Notes: generated by a model not told the origin, from the sequence alone. A stretch of 64,000 bases of DNA from Cinnamomum chago (GCA_038049695.1 CP142452.1:79968501-80032500); one strand, 5' to 3'. Counted from the first letter of the stretch, positions 1-11,511 are shown. A program made the numbers and translations.

Positions 1-1045
1 ATTATTGGCTAAAATAGATTCAATTTCATCATCTAATGCTTCCTTCCAAAAGACAGCATCATGAGCAGTCATAGCCTCCTGGAAAGTAAATGGATCTTCC
101 TCTACTAGATAGGTTTCAAAGTCAGGACCAAAACTAGTAGCTGTTCTTTGTCTCTTACTCCTTCTAGGTTGAGATTCCTCTTCCTCATGAGTTCCTAATA
201 CTCTATTCAATGAAGAAGGTTCTGATGTAAACTTAGTTTTAAAAGGAAAAAGGTCTTCAAAGAAGTCTGCATCTCTAGATTCAACTAGGCTTAGATCTTC
301 TAATTTCATGAATCTGTAGGCAGCACTATCTTGTGCATAGCCAATGAAAACACACTCCCATGAGTGGGGTCCTAATTTAGGTCTTTTTGGATCTACTATC
401 CTGACATGTGCTAAACACCCCCAAACTCTAAAGTATCTAAGGTTAGGCTTTCTCCCTTCCCAAATCTCAAAAGGTGTTCTATTAGTTTTAGAATGTAAAA
501 CTCTATTTAAGATGTAACAGGCAGTCAACAGTGCTTCACCCCATAAGTTTTTAGGACTCCCAGATGATATTAACATAGAATTAACCATTTCAATCAAAGT
601 CCTATTTTTCCTTTCTGCTATACCATTTTGTTGGGGTGTATATGGGGCAGTACAAGTTCTCTTAATTCCTTTAGATTCACAATAGTCTAAAAAACCTTTT
701 GAGGTGTATTCTCCACCTCTATCACTTCTTAATGTCACTACCTTTCTATTCAGTTTATTTTCAACTTCAGTCACATAAACTTGAAATTTAGATAGTGTTT
801 CATCTTTAGTTCTTAATAAGTATACATAAGAATACCTAGAACAATCATCAATAAAAGTAATAAAATAATATTTACCACCTCTAGTCATAGTTTTACTTAG
901 ATCACATATATCAGAATGAACCAATTGAAGTAAGGCTGATTCCCTTTCCACATGTTTAAATGGCTTACGAGTAATTTTGGATTGAGAGCATATAATACAT
1001 TTCTTATGATCATCATCATATTTATCAATTATATGGGTCCCTCTT
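1..1045 (-). mobile_element. Ty1/copia retrotransposon fossil: pol fragment (integrase to start of reverse transcriptase)
   Basis: Seen: read on the minus strand from about 1045 down to the window edge, the translation gives the copia pol order. It runs from the end of the GAG-pre-integrase zinc region (KCIICSQSK), through the integrase core (LVHSDICDL, TLRSDRGGEY, PQQNGIAERKNRTL) and the integrase-RT linker (GEALLTACYILNRVL, FEIWEGRKPNLRYFRVWGC), to the opening of the reverse transcriptase (FQEAMTAHDAVFWKEALDDE). Known: this arrangement is diagnostic of Ty1/copia. The element is partial here: the window cuts off RT and RNase H, and gag and protease are absent on the other side, where unrelated GC-rich DNA begins near 1045. 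It is treated as a fossil. I could not fix the copia lineage from sequence alone. Confidence 0.9.
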
Positions 1046-1560
1046 CTAGGCCAGCCGACCGGGATTTGCACCCCCCCTGCGCGCGATATACACGCAGGAT
1101 GCGCGTCGCGGACGCACGCCCGGTTAAACGTTTTCCGGACCCAGCACCCCGGGTTGGGCCTGGCTCGCGTGCGCGCATAGGGCCCATGGCAAAAGCCTTC
1201 AACTATTCTTAAAGTGTAAAGAAATGAAAACACATATAAACCCACCTCAAAAGTTGAACTTGAGCAATGTGGGATGTGTTGTTTTCCATAAGCCTACACA
1301 ACCCATAAAGCAACAAGAGAAAAGACAAAACAACTTTTACAAAAACATCCTTTAGAATTTTTGAAACTAAAAAACCCAATAGGTTTTTCTATATTGGGAG
1401 ATGCTTATATGAGAGATATCTTTCACCTTATATATGAGAGATTGGGGTGGGAGCCCTCACATCAAATGTCACATAGGAGCATCTCCCTTCTATATTATTA
1501 TTTTTTCATTTTGTTGTGGTTAAGCTGACGCATAAATCTGGAGTTGTGTGTTGGGGTACG
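1046..1560. repeat. GC-rich patch plus LTR-like sequence
   Basis: Positions 1046-1195 are strikingly GC- and CpG-rich (GCGCGCGATA, GCGTCGCGGACG) against an AT-rich background. The next 360 bases read on the minus strand like plant LTR leader DNA (a CATCCCACATTG box and a GAGGTGGGTTTATATGTG stretch). This may be LTR sequence belonging to the neighbouring copia fossil or to another element. I found no paired LTR, TSD or coding content. Confidence 0.3.
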
Positions 1561-3712
1561 TAGTACCTGGTAGATATATTTGACTCTTATTTATCAACAG
1601 GACATTTACAAAAACAAACTTTCTTCATGAAATTTGTTTCAATAGATGATTAGGAAAATCCTAATTTTTCATTGTATTTATTCACAATTTGCATGCTTTA
1701 TTATTACTGAGAAGCATAGTAATCGATTGAAGATATAACAATTCGCGAATGGAACTGGTATGTTGAAGCATCATGATGATGTTTAGTGAGCCTCCAATTG
1801 TGGATGTGAACATGATCACCAAGCCCATGAGAAATGCATGCCTAGAAATATAAAAGAATTGAATTGTCGTAATCATCATTGAAGCCATATTAAGTTTCCA
1901 CATATTGACCAATGAGTATCATACCAGTTCATATGTATATAGCTTTTAAAGAACATTCGGACTCTTGGCGGCCATTTGTTTTTTATGCATTCATGATTGT
2001 TTAAGGGGCAGTAGAGTCGGAGAGTTAAAAGGTACCTGATGTAATGTGATGTAATGTGAGTTAAAAGGTACATTTGGATGGAAAATGTAAAATTTCGTTT
2101 ACTAGTGTTATTAATACTGTTTTACTTTTGTTGTATTTTTGATGGATAAAAGGGAAGGGAAGAGTAAACTTCCATATAACAAAATAGGAGATTTATCCCA
2201 CTTTCCCCACTTCCCCTACTTCAATACCTACTACCCCCAAGTGTGATAAGTTGGGGAGACGTCTGATAGTAGTCATCCAGTGCTTTTACCTTTTTAACTC
2301 CCCTGCTCTTTTCTTTATTCATGATTACTCGACCCCTTTTTCTTTCTCTCCTCACTTAAACAGACAGTTATCCTCGTCATATGCCTTTATATGTACTGTT
2401 ATGTATCATTAAAAAAAAAAAAAAAATGAAATCACAGCGATTTGGTCAGTACGACTAATGCATACAAGTTCTTAATTTGTACTGTCAATGAGGCTTCGAT
2501 AAAACTATACTTGAATCCATGTACCATATCCTACACTAGCTAAGGTTGACAACATGTTCTTTGCTTTTTCAGTCAAATCTTATTAAGTCAAATTTTGTGA
2601 CCTTATCTATCTCAACTTTATTTGAAACCTATGTTGGTATCTCCCTTTTGTTTTCCTGAACTTATAACATTTCAACTTCAGTACATGTTTGAGTACATGG
2701 TGTTTTTGTGTTTTGTAGATATGATCAAACCGTAGTGGTCACTATGTGGATTCCCTATTATGTATTTATTCCTTTTTGTTTTTGTTCGGTAAATACTCAC
2801 GTACCTACACTCACCCAAGCCCCTCACCATTATTGCTGCAACAATGTTGGGTTTTAGGTTTCACCACTTGCCCACAAAGAAAAAAAAGACTTATTTGTAA
2901 TTTCTACTATACAAAGAAAAAAAAAAGATGAATTTATGGGGAAAAAACCCCCTTAGATTTCATTGCACAACAGGGGTCCCATGGGCCTGTTTTTGTTTTT
3001 ATAATGATTTTGAGGAGTAGCGATCTTGCCGCTCACTGTTGTACAGGGGCAATGGGACCTAGTGATACATACTTCATGTCAAAACTATGTATTTGGGTTT
3101 CCAGGGGATCCAAACTCAGATAAAGAAACTAACACAATCTTTGCATTGTTTTTATTAGTCACTTTTGTTTTATCAAACATTCACTCTTACATTGGGGCCA
3201 ACTTCTCTAAAGATAGAGTTTGAGGCTATCCATGCATAGAAAGATAGTTGATTTTGAGTGGATTGAATTTCAATGGGTAGGACTCACTATGGTGTATAAC
3301 TCCTTCAATTATGGATTTCTGTAAGTCAAAGACTCGAAACGAAGAGAATTGCGCTCTTAGATCCAAGCAGTTGGTTTGATTGGGATCAAATCTCTTAATG
3401 CTCTAGCTTAGTGTGATGAAGTACTTCAAATTGAATCTAGTGCTAAATTGTGCCAAAACGAATTAGATTTCAAGCTATTAAAAAAAGGGGAATTCTAAAT
3501 ATATCCTCAGCTTTTTTGGGGATTTTTCAAATGGACATTATCTAATGTAAGGTAAACACAATTTATCGGTGATCCCCATCCCCACCGCATCATCTCCAGC
3601 CACACTGGGCATATTTCTTTCACATTTGGTTTAAATGCTGTAAACTAGAGATAAAAGTGAATGAAAATAAATTAGTACATTCGAGTAATTTGATATATCG
3701 AATCACCCAACA
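1561..3712. other. AT-rich intergenic DNA, no gene seen
   Basis: This stretch has short A and T runs and pyrimidine-rich tracts. The longest open frames, such as a hydrophobic 76-codon frame at 1682-1912 (minus), have no recognisable family and no splice context. I see no repeat boundaries that I can support. Confidence 0.5.
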
Positions 3713-3726
3713 AATTATGATAGGTT

Positions 3727-3945
3727 GAGACCAGCTCCTTACCCAAGTGGTAAGTAGTCGCAGTTCTCACTTGCCCGCCCAAGGTTTGAATTCTGGGTAC
3801 GCCCCCGCTTCCCGCACGTGTGGTCTGCTTGTATCGGATTTCTTCCCTCGGGTGCGGGTTCCTTTTTAACGTGGGTGGGTTGTCTTCCCATGTGTGTGGA
3901 CTCTCTTTTGGGTCTTGGCCCCCTTGGCTAAGGCAATAAAAAAAA
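3727..3945 (+). mobile_element. tRNA-derived SINE with 14-base target-site duplication
   Basis: Seen: the left part has a Pol III A-box-like stretch (TACCCAAGTGGTAAG) and, about 35 bases on, a B-box-like stretch (GGTTTGAATTCTGGG, compare GGTTCGANTCC). A GC-rich body follows and ends in CTAAGGCAATAAAAAAAAA. The element is flanked by AATTATGATAGGTT (3713-3726) and AATTACGATAGGTT (3946-3959), a 14-base direct repeat with one mismatch. Known: a tRNA-like head, an A-rich tail and a TSD over 10 bases define plant SINEs mobilised by LINE machinery. It is not a tRNA gene, since no cloverleaf 3' half follows the B box. The near-perfect TSD suggests a fairly young insertion. Confidence 0.85.
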
Positions 3946-3959
3946 AATTACGATAGGTT

Positions 3960-5321
3960 TCATCTTCATGTGTGAAATTAATTTGGATTTTCTTTTTTTA
4001 CATATGTGGATATGGTAAATTAATAAACCTGTGGGCAGTTTTTTTACCGCCAATGTGCATCCAAATTGACATTTAGAATAGCAATACCTTTTTTTGTTGT
4101 GTGTAAGGACCCATCCATGACTAGACCGAAGACACAAAATAAATAAATAAATAACATGCACTGTAAAAGACTACCACTATATGTTTCTGCAGTAAACTGT
4201 AAATGTAGTTTCAAATGCAAGATTACCGCCGATACTTGCTATGGAAACCCTGGATGTAATACCCACAAGCTGGAATTTGTTTTCAGTAAATCTGTCGATT
4301 TTATGTTTGTCTGTTTAATTCCCACGTGATAACAAGTTGCTCGTGGAATATGGCACATGGTGTAACTTGTCAAGGCATGAACACAATAGAAAACAATGTA
4401 TAAAGAGGGATGGTGAAATTCAAATCTAACAAATCATCTTTATCACCAAAGCCTATTTGACCCACTCACATTATGTTTGTCTGCGGATGCAAACTAGCTC
4501 CAATTGCACTTAATTTCGAGTGACATGCCATTTTGGATTGACATGTGTGAAATACATGATTTTTTTTTCCTGGGAAAATTCTATCCAACGCTTTATATAA
4601 GCTCCCATTGAAGTAAAAGCTGAGGCCAGTTTATGCTGGTCATCTAACTCATCAACTAGTCAGTTGCGGTTCATCGACTAAACAGTTGTAATTATCCAGT
4701 AAGAGAATGGCATTTTTTCTCCTATTGTGGACCATTAGAACATGGGACCCAATTGTCCAAACTCAAGGCCTGAGTTGTCATTCAAGGATCAGGTAATGTG
4801 AGGGGTGGGGTGTCTCTAAGTACTTTCGGACACCCAGAATGATATCAGACTCTCCTGTCTCCTTCAAGCATAGATTCAGCAACTAGGTTTATCAAGGGAC
4901 TGGCCCTGACTTGATTTGAGTGTGGTCTGAAATTTATGTCACAGGCAACCTAGTTAGTTATCAACCAAAGTTGTCTTCAAGCTCTATCTTAACTAGTAGG
5001 AATGAAAACCGGTCAGGTGCAAATCTATACAGGCCCTAACATGTATTGTTTTAGGGTAAAGAGGACCTAACCTTCATTACCATTAAGGGCGGCAATTTAA
5101 AACATGGCAGGGATTGGGCTGAGTTGGGTTGAGAGTGTTTTGAATTTTCCTGTGGAAGGGGAGATTTGAGGGCTCTTATAAGGTCAGAAAGAGTTCTTCA
5201 AAGAAGTTCAAATCCACTTGACAGATCCATTCTTGAAAAGAGTTGTGTGTATAAGGACCGAACCCGGATCGGACCTAGAGAACCACAAAGGCTTCCTCAA
5301 ACCATTTTTGCAAGGGATCCA
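3960..5321. other. Intergenic DNA, no gene seen
   Basis: Unremarkable AT-rich DNA. The 88-codon plus-strand frame at 5166-5432 lies partly over the antisense of LINE-derived sequence and resembles no family I know. Confidence 0.45.
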
Positions 5322-6258
5322 AAGGATTGCGGAAATACATTTTCATCTCTTGCGACAAGCTCCCTTGCTAAAATTAGTGGTAGATTAGTGGAAATTAAAA
5401 AGTTGACCAAAGAAATCACAGTAGTCTTCTAGGGAATTTCTAATTTCTCTAGCTAGCCTCGGTAAAACTAGCATTAGAAAGAATGAATATATCGTCCCGC
5501 ATAGAAGAGTTGCGAAACACAAGGAGCACCTGTGTCCACTTTAAGCCCTTGAATGATGCCCATCTTCTCAGCATTCTTGAGCATGCGGGACAAGACTTTG
5601 GCCCTCAAAATAAAAAGTTAAGGGAAAAGGGTCTCCTTGTCTCAGCCCTCAACGGGTCATCTCAGTTAATACATAAATCACCTAAGTTAGCAGCAAGTCA
5701 CTGCTATTTTACTGGGAGTCCTCTTTACGTTCGCCTTGTTGAACCTACTCACAGGGTTAGAATTGGATTAGCAACTCATTATATAGATTAAAGGTGGGCT
5801 GCATATTAATGTGGACATATGATTGAAACCATCCATTTTAAAGGGCCCAAAGTTCTTTGTTTAGATAAATGACCATGATCAACCCATGGTGTTGATGTTA
5901 TTCGTATATCTTGTTCATATTAAAAGCTTGCATACCCATTCTAACTCCATGATGGGGATGGAAAAAATCGAGCCCTACCAAAGAATTGTTGAATCTTCTT
6001 CCTTTGTGTAAAAATAACTGAAGGTGACCTCATGTGCCGAGATTTGGATAAGTAAATGTGTAATTTCCAGGACCAGCGGTGGCAATGGGCCAGGTGGTGC
6101 GCTTTGGATAACATGTATATGTCACCTGAGATCCAATCCACATATTTAAAGGCTTGAAAATGTTGACCCGGATCTCACCTGCTGATTAATGCTTAATTTA
6201 GACTTGGGTTTTGGGTTTGGTTGGCTGGCCAATCGTGTTGCAAATAGTGGTGTTGTAA
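5322..6258 (-). mobile_element. LINE remnant (L1/RIL-type reverse transcriptase), copy 1 of duplicated segment
   Basis: Seen: on the minus strand around 5660-5490 the three frames together show LINE reverse-transcriptase hallmarks: GLRQGDPF in one frame, then AKVLSRMLKNAEKMGIIQGL and SQLFYAGR in another. Known: plant L1-like RTs read RGLRQGDPLSP, then a VLSRML helix, then LLFADD. Here the catalytic FADD box is altered to FYAGR, and the frame changes between the RQGDP block and the VLSRML block, so this copy is dead. The 3' remainder is not recognisable. The whole stretch recurs in the same orientation at 53880-54815. Downstream (5800-6258) the shared sequence is non-coding. Confidence 0.75.
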
Positions 6259-7017
6259 ACAGAGATGAATTGTGCTCGAGGTCTTTAGCTGTCATTATAA
6301 AAGTTTAGGATTCTCAACTGTGGTTTTCCTATTTCAAGGGATTTTTTTAGTAGATATCCTTATATATAATAAAACAAATTGAAGATTTTTTTTTTTTTTT
6401 TTTTTTTGTTACAGAGAGAACACACCTGAAACGAGACATCAGTTCAGAACCAATATAATGAGTCACTCAAAGGCTTAATAGCTGCTTCGAAGTTGGAAAA
6501 ACATGTTGCTTAATAAGTATACAAATGCCAAAAGGAAGTTTCCTCTGCAGGCTTATGTAATTTTAGCCCTGCACGAAATTCAATGCAGGGTTGGGAGAAA
6601 ATTGTAGCCCTGGTTTCACTGCTTATCTTACGGACTCCCATGGTTGAAAATTGTGCTATAAATGCCAATAAACATTGTATAGATGAAATTAAGCAAGAAA
6701 GTAGGAACAGAACAACACTACAACAATTTGTTGATACTTTTAACAATACAGACCAATTCTAGAATTACACGATAACTATTTTTACATGTTTCCACAAACA
6801 ACTTGTAAAACAAGAAGAAAATGAAAAGGATTTCATGCCACCATTTTCTTTCAATGCCAAAGCACTGGTTGTCACATCATGTGGTCTTAAAATGTCTCCT
6901 GTAAGAAATAAAAGTACAAGTAAGCTTTGTTAATAAAAGCTCAAAATGAAACAAAATCTCGGAGTTCTGTGTCTAAAAAAGTGATGGAAGGGGACTACCT
7001 CTAACATAATTGGATAA

Positions 7018-7786
7018 GGGGTGCACATGGGTGGTTTAGATTTGTTTAGAGGGAAAAATCATCAACCAAACCGAACCCATTAATTTTCTATTTACCTAAA
7101 TTGAGCCGAGCCGCCCATGTGCTCAAACCGAACCAAAAGGAATTGGTTCAGTTCGGTTCGGTTCGGTCACGGTTTTTTTTTTTTTTTCTTGACAAAAGAA
7201 AATGACAGTTCAATTGGTAAGAGAAATCATCAAAATACCTGCACATAATAGTAGCACAAGTACTCACTAAGTTTTAACCAAACAACCAAGCAGAAATATT
7301 TAAAGTTATTACATCCCAAAACAAATCCAACATAAAACATAATAAATATTTAGAGTCATTACATATCCCAAAGCAAACGAAAGCAGATAACCAAAGAAGC
7401 AACAACTCTACTCCAAACTACTAGCACTCCAACAGCAACTCCATAAGCCATAACACTTCAAATGGACTTCATGATAACCCTGAAAATAAAATTGCAGTAT
7501 TGAGTTCATGTGAGTTGTTCGAATGAAAATATGAAACTATGAAAGTATGTAACCCTAAGGCTAAAATAGTCAAAACTCAATACTCAAATTAATACATACA
7601 GTCAGTTCAATTTAAACGGTTAACTATGAGTTCAAACCGAGACCGATCGATACAAAGCGGTTTCTATGATTTTCAAACTGTTGACTGAACCGATCCACAT
7701 AAAACCAATCCGAACCGCCCGGTTCGGTTGGTTGGGCGGTTCGTTCCAGTTTTATGGTGACACCGGATTTTTTGTGCAGCCCTAAC
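7018..7786. mobile_element. Non-autonomous hAT-like element with 8-base TSD
   Basis: Seen: the 769-base insertion is flanked by TTGGATAA at 7010-7017 and 7787-7794. The ends are a short imperfect inverted repeat (left GGGGTGCACA; right, reverse complement, GTTAGGGCTGCACA). Subterminal sequence on both sides is full of CCGAACC/GGTTCGG repeats. The related segment at 62366-62373 has a single uninterrupted TTGGATAA, the empty site. Known: an 8-base TSD and TAGGGGTG-like ends are typical of plant hAT elements. There is no transposase coding; the 66-codon minus frame at 7624-7824 crosses the element boundary and is fortuitous. Confidence 0.85.
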
Positions 7787-8323
7787 TTGGATAATAATTC
7801 ATTGGGGTGCTTTACAAATAACAAATGAAATAGATATGTTGAAAAATATAGGATTATATGTTCCTTCTCAGAGATAAGATTTTGAGATTTTTTTTTGTGT
7901 GGAAAAGATTGTGAGATTATACAAATGATGCAATAAATTCAACATGCACTTAGATTGCAATAGACAACTCAATTAAGACTCCCATATTCAACAACCTACC
8001 TTGTTTTCAATTGCATTCACGTTCGTTTCCCAAATCATGGTTATAACTTCCACATTTAGGTCAAATGTTCTTTTGGAACAAAAGTCAAATTATTACTTAA
8101 AAACCAAATTCAAATGTATTTATGTAATGACAGTTTTGAGCCCAAGAAATAGGTCATTTTGAAAATGACTGATGTAGTGGGACCCTACCATAGAAGGGGC
8201 ATGCCCTAAAATATGATGATACAAGTTGTGTATTTATTTATGGGCAGAAATTTGAATGAGAGGAATAGGAAAATCAAGAAAATCTTTTAGGTGTACCTCA
8301 TCCACGAATGGGTCCAATCAGGC

Positions 8324-8648
8324 TAGGGGTGTTCATGGGCCAGGCTTGGCCAGCCAAGTCCAATCCAGGGCCAGCCTGCTTTTGACAGTGAAATGTTTTG
8401 CCCAATCTTGGGTTAAGCTATAAAAAGCCCAAAACCCAGCCAACTTGTAATTGAGTGATAAATTTGTCCAACGAATTGCTAAAAAGCCCATACAACTAAT
8501 AAAAAGACAGGTTGACTAAATGAGTGGCCTTGGCAAAGACATTTACAGCCAGAGTCAGGCTTAGGCTCGATACAGGCCTGTGTGTGTAAAGTCGGGCTAG
8601 GCCTAGATATGACTTAGCCCAAAGTGACCAGGCCCATGAACAACCCTG
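8324..8648. mobile_element. hAT-like MITE, copy 1
   Basis: The ends are inverted repeats: left TAGGGGTGTTCATGGGCCAG, right (reverse complement) CAGGGTTGTTCATGGGCCTG. Flanks (ATCAGGCT and ATTAGGGG) are a degraded 8-base duplication. The interior is rich in GGGCC-type words and non-coding. The same element sits at 62919-63243, so it was present before the segmental duplication. Confidence 0.7.
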
Positions 8649-9006
8649 ATTAGGGGCCTTGGGCCTTACATATTGTATAACATCACGCAATCAATTCCAT
8701 ATTAATTTACCAGGATCGGCTGTGAATATATATAACCATGAATCCGCACCTTACAATATGAAATATGGAAGAAGAAAAATTATCCAATCCAAATATAATG
8801 GTTTTCAAATGTAATACTTATACATTATTACCTGGCCTTTTACCGCGTGTCCGTTTCTAGAATGCTATAGAGAGCTACCTGGCTACTGTTGAAATCACAG
8901 ACGAAAAAACAATTCTCAACTTACAAAATGACATCGAAAAATGTAAAGTACCTGGTCTTCTGTAGAATCCGTTTGTGCTCCGCTTGTCTTCTTCTTTGAA
9001 CTGCTT

Positions 9007-9324
9007 TCAGTCGAAGAGATCTTCTACTTGCCTAGGAAGAGTCCGTAAATTATCATGATTGAGGAGTTTGACTCTTTTGAGTGACTTCATTGCTCCTTCC
9101 TCTACTGTCCAGTCCTTTAGACTAGAGCAGTCGAAGCACAAGTATTCCAGCCGAGGAAATCCTCCTGAAGAACAGATCATTTTCTCACTACAATAAGAAT
9201 CGCATCGTAATATGAGAGACTGAAGGTTTTGCTGCTTCTCTAGGACACAGGGATATGTGAGCAACAGAGCAAGTGACAGCTTTGTTTGTTGATCATGGCT
9301 GTTGATCTGATGAATGATTAGTGT
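9007..9324 (-). pseudogene. CC-NBS-LRR disease-resistance gene remnant (C-terminal LRRs)
   Basis: Seen: the minus frame is open from 9324 to a stop after LFD near 9007. It reads EKQQNLQSLILRCDSYCSE, MICSSGGFPRLEYLCF, LKDWTVEEGAMKSLKRVKLL, then LRTLP. Known: the pattern L..L.L...S..G..M.CS.GGFPRL..L, followed by L..W.VEEGAM..L..L, is the signature of the last LRRs of RPM1/RPP13-type CNL receptors. Upstream I find no NB-ARC motifs (P-loop, GLPL, MHD), so only the distal LRR end survives; intact CNLs are about 900 residues. A GTAC-type donor-like site follows the stop near 8950, and CNL genes do sometimes have introns in the 3' UTR. It is a fragment, or possibly a last exon displaced from its gene. 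Confidence 0.7.
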
Positions 9325-10517
9325 TTAGTATTAGAATGATTGACCGTTCTGTTCTTCAAAAAGATCACTAATCCTTTTACCAAAAATAAAATAAAATAAA
9401 ATCACTGATCACTTATTGACGGCCATACAAGTGGCTAGAATGAATGAATAAAATCCTGGCCATGCAATTTATTCAGGGCCCTTATTTGCAAGGTAAGATG
9501 GGCACTCAAGATTGAGGGGTGAAGTATGTAAGATGGAGATGTAAATGCGGTTTTGACTCAAGATTTGATTTGATGGGTTGGTCGTTGGGTAATTATTTAA
9601 AATTTCTAGGAATTTACTTTCATCATGCAAACAAACGGGACCTCGGTGAAAGACAATTCCAATCCTTATGAATCCCCTATCACCAAGCGTTTATCTTGGA
9701 GAGTAGCACGTTGGTCATTCTTCCATTTCTGTATTGCATCGGCAAAAGCCTACCATACTTGGAACCATCACCATTGTGATTTGACGGTTAGGTCTCAACC
9801 TCGATTAGAAGAAGCAACTTCAAACGCCGTACAGACAACTTCGAAACTTGTTTATGAACAACGAAGGGAGATATAAGAAAGTCGACGTTGGATCACTACT
9901 GCCGAATGCCGATAAGATAATTACGAAATATGAAACTTAAGTGAGCAGAGCACATTCAAAAATAGATCCCAGCCAGCGCGAGCTCACCAGAATTGAGATA
10001 GCTCTTGCTAAAATTGGGACGAGCATAGAAGACACCAAATGTTCGAAGAAAAATCTAGCTCTAAGCGGCTATGAAGAAACCCAAGCTAGACTCTTCTAAG
10101 AGAGGATGGCAGGAAAAGTTCTAAGAAAAGGGAATCTAACACATGCGCATTCACATACTCACGCATAACCCAAGCAAGTAAGCTACAACTTCATGCAATT
10201 AAAAGTATCATTTTCTTTTCAAAATGAAAAGGTCATTATCCACCCGGGCTCGGGCCTAATCTTTTCAGGCGGATTGGGCTCAGCCCAACTTTGGCCCGAG
10301 TCAAGCTAGTGCCAGGTTTGTGCCCGTTTTAAGAAATTGGGCTGTGCCTACAAATTGCTCAACCTAGCCTATGAACACCACTATGTATTACCCCCGGTGC
10401 ATAAGGCTTCTGCCACATTAGGGACTAGGGGAGGACCACCATGCATGTATTAGTATTACATTAATAATTCTCTTACACGCTTCAACTGTAAGACCTTTTT
10501 TTATCAAATGATGTTGA

Positions 10518-10518
<1 letters not shown>
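9325..10518. other. Intergenic DNA with a hAT-like end fragment
   Basis: An 83-codon plus frame at 9625-9876 is not recognisable. At 10235-10385 a stretch rich in GGGCC/GGCCC words, ending CCTATGAACACCACTAT, resembles one terminus of the TAGGGGTGTTCA hAT family seen at 8324. I could not find its partner end. Confidence 0.4.

Positions 10519-10594
<76 letters not shown>
10519..10594. repeat. Compound microsatellite (TG)n(TA)n(GA)n
   Basis: A GTGTGTGT tract passes into a long uninterrupted TA run and then GAGAGAGA. It borders the inverted-repeat element on its right. Further (TA)n tracts lie at 10761-10790 and 10921-10967. Confidence 0.95.
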
Positions 10595-10760
10595 GTACTC
10601 CAATGAGAGACACTCTCACCAAGTTAGTGAGAGATGGGTGGGGCCCTCATATTTAAGTTGGGGGTCCTTGCAGTTAAGTTGGTGAGAGTGGATATGGAAG
10701 TGAGGGCCCCCACCCATCTCTCATCAACTTGGTGAAAGTGTCCCTTATAGGAACACCTCC
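10595..10760. mobile_element. Inverted-repeat (MITE-like) element bracketed by TA microsatellites
   Basis: Both ends are long imperfect inverted repeats. Left begins GGTACTCCAATGAGAGACAC and continues CTCTCACCAAG; right (reverse complement) begins GGTGTTCCTATAAGGGACAC and continues TTTCACCAAG. The centre carries GGGGCCCTCA and its inverse. The element sits exactly between two (TA)n tracts. It is non-coding and its superfamily is undetermined. Confidence 0.65.
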
Positions 10761-10791
10761 CATATATATATATATATATATATATCTATAT

Positions 10792-10919
10792 GAGGGCTGC
10801 TTCCCTGAGCTGCAGCCCTCCTTATCCTCAGCTGTAGGCATGTGAGGGGAGCAGCTGCAGCCCTCCTCACATGCCTGCAGCTGATATTAGAGGGAGGCTG
10901 CAGTTGAGGAGAGCAGCAG

Positions 10920-10921
<2 letters not shown>
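10792..10921. mobile_element. Second inverted-repeat element bracketed by TA microsatellites
   Basis: This is a roughly 130-base near-palindrome, unrelated in sequence to the preceding element. It has GAGGGCTGCTTCCC and CTGCAGCCCTCC on the left, and the inverted GGAGGCTGCAG and GAGAGCAGCAGCC on the right, with CAGCTG and CATGTGAGG blocks in the middle. (TA)n tracts flank it on both sides, so it could form a stable hairpin. Confidence 0.6.
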
Positions 10922-10969
<48 letters not shown>

Positions 10970-11327
10970 AGGTGTGGTGTCTCTCATTCTAATTTGATGG
11001 TGTGAAAATATTATAAGCAAAAGGCCCACATTAAGCTCAGGCCCAAAGCTAAATTAAAATATTTATAAACATTAAAAATTAAAGATGACAATGTAGTTGT
11101 AATATTTTTTTTTTCTTAAGATACTATTGTTTAAAAATACCCAATATATATCATTAAAATAATTCTAAAAATAATCAATAGCAGAATTTATTCAACGGAG
11201 AAAAAGGATATTAAACTTACACATGAACTATAATATATATAAAAAAAAAGTAAAGTTATAAATTTTCTTGTATTTTTTGTTTTCCATGTGGTTTTTCATA
11301 TATTTTTAGATCGTAAAGCTAGATGTT

Positions 11328-11511
11328 TTTTTTTCTCTTTTGGTACCCAGGTTAAGGGGTTAGGACCCAAGCCCTCTGGTGAGAGAAGAAGACCTTGGGT
11401 GAGGTAGCACATGGCCCTCGGGTGAGGGAAGGTGCCTGCCCAGATTTGAGCCCAGGACAGGAAGGTAAGAACTCTCAACTCTTACCAATAGTGTAAGATG
11501 TAGTTCTTCAA
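11328..11511 (-). mobile_element. tRNA-derived SINE with 13-base target-site duplication
   Basis: Seen on the minus strand: A-box-like TTGGTAAGAGTT, B-box-like GGGCTCAAATCTGGG, a body with CCCTCACCCGAGGG and CTCACCCAAGGTC, and the tail ACCAAAAGAGAAAAAAAA. Exact direct repeats AAAGCTAGATGTT flank it at 11315-11327 and 11512-11524. A decayed relative sharing the CCCTCACCCGAGGG body lies at 58612-58735 (minus). The perfect TSD argues for a young insertion. Confidence 0.85.

Larger units (their letters stand above)
5322..8690 (+). repeat. Duplicated segment, copy 1
   Basis: This segment is collinear with 53880-54815 (matching 5322-6258) and 61715-63271 (matching about 6370-8690). The copies differ by scattered substitutions: about eight in one 95-base stretch compared by eye (6416-6510 against 61741-61835). 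Copy 1 lacks the 6.9 kb that separates the halves of copy 2, and has instead about 110 unrelated bases at 6259-6370. It also contains a hAT insertion (7018-7786) absent from copy 2. The duplication therefore predates that insertion and postdates the hAT-like MITE at 8324-8648, which both copies share. Confidence 0.85.

Noticed and set aside
1682-1912. Hydrophobic 76-codon minus frame suggestive of a membrane protein
   Set aside because: No recognisable family; hydrophobicity follows from T/A-rich sequence.
3727-3945. tRNA gene
   Set aside because: A- and B-box-like words are present, but there is no cloverleaf, and a poly-A tail with TSD shows a SINE.
10745-11029. 94-codon minus frame
   Set aside because: Runs through (TA)n repeats and the inverted-repeat element; not a gene.
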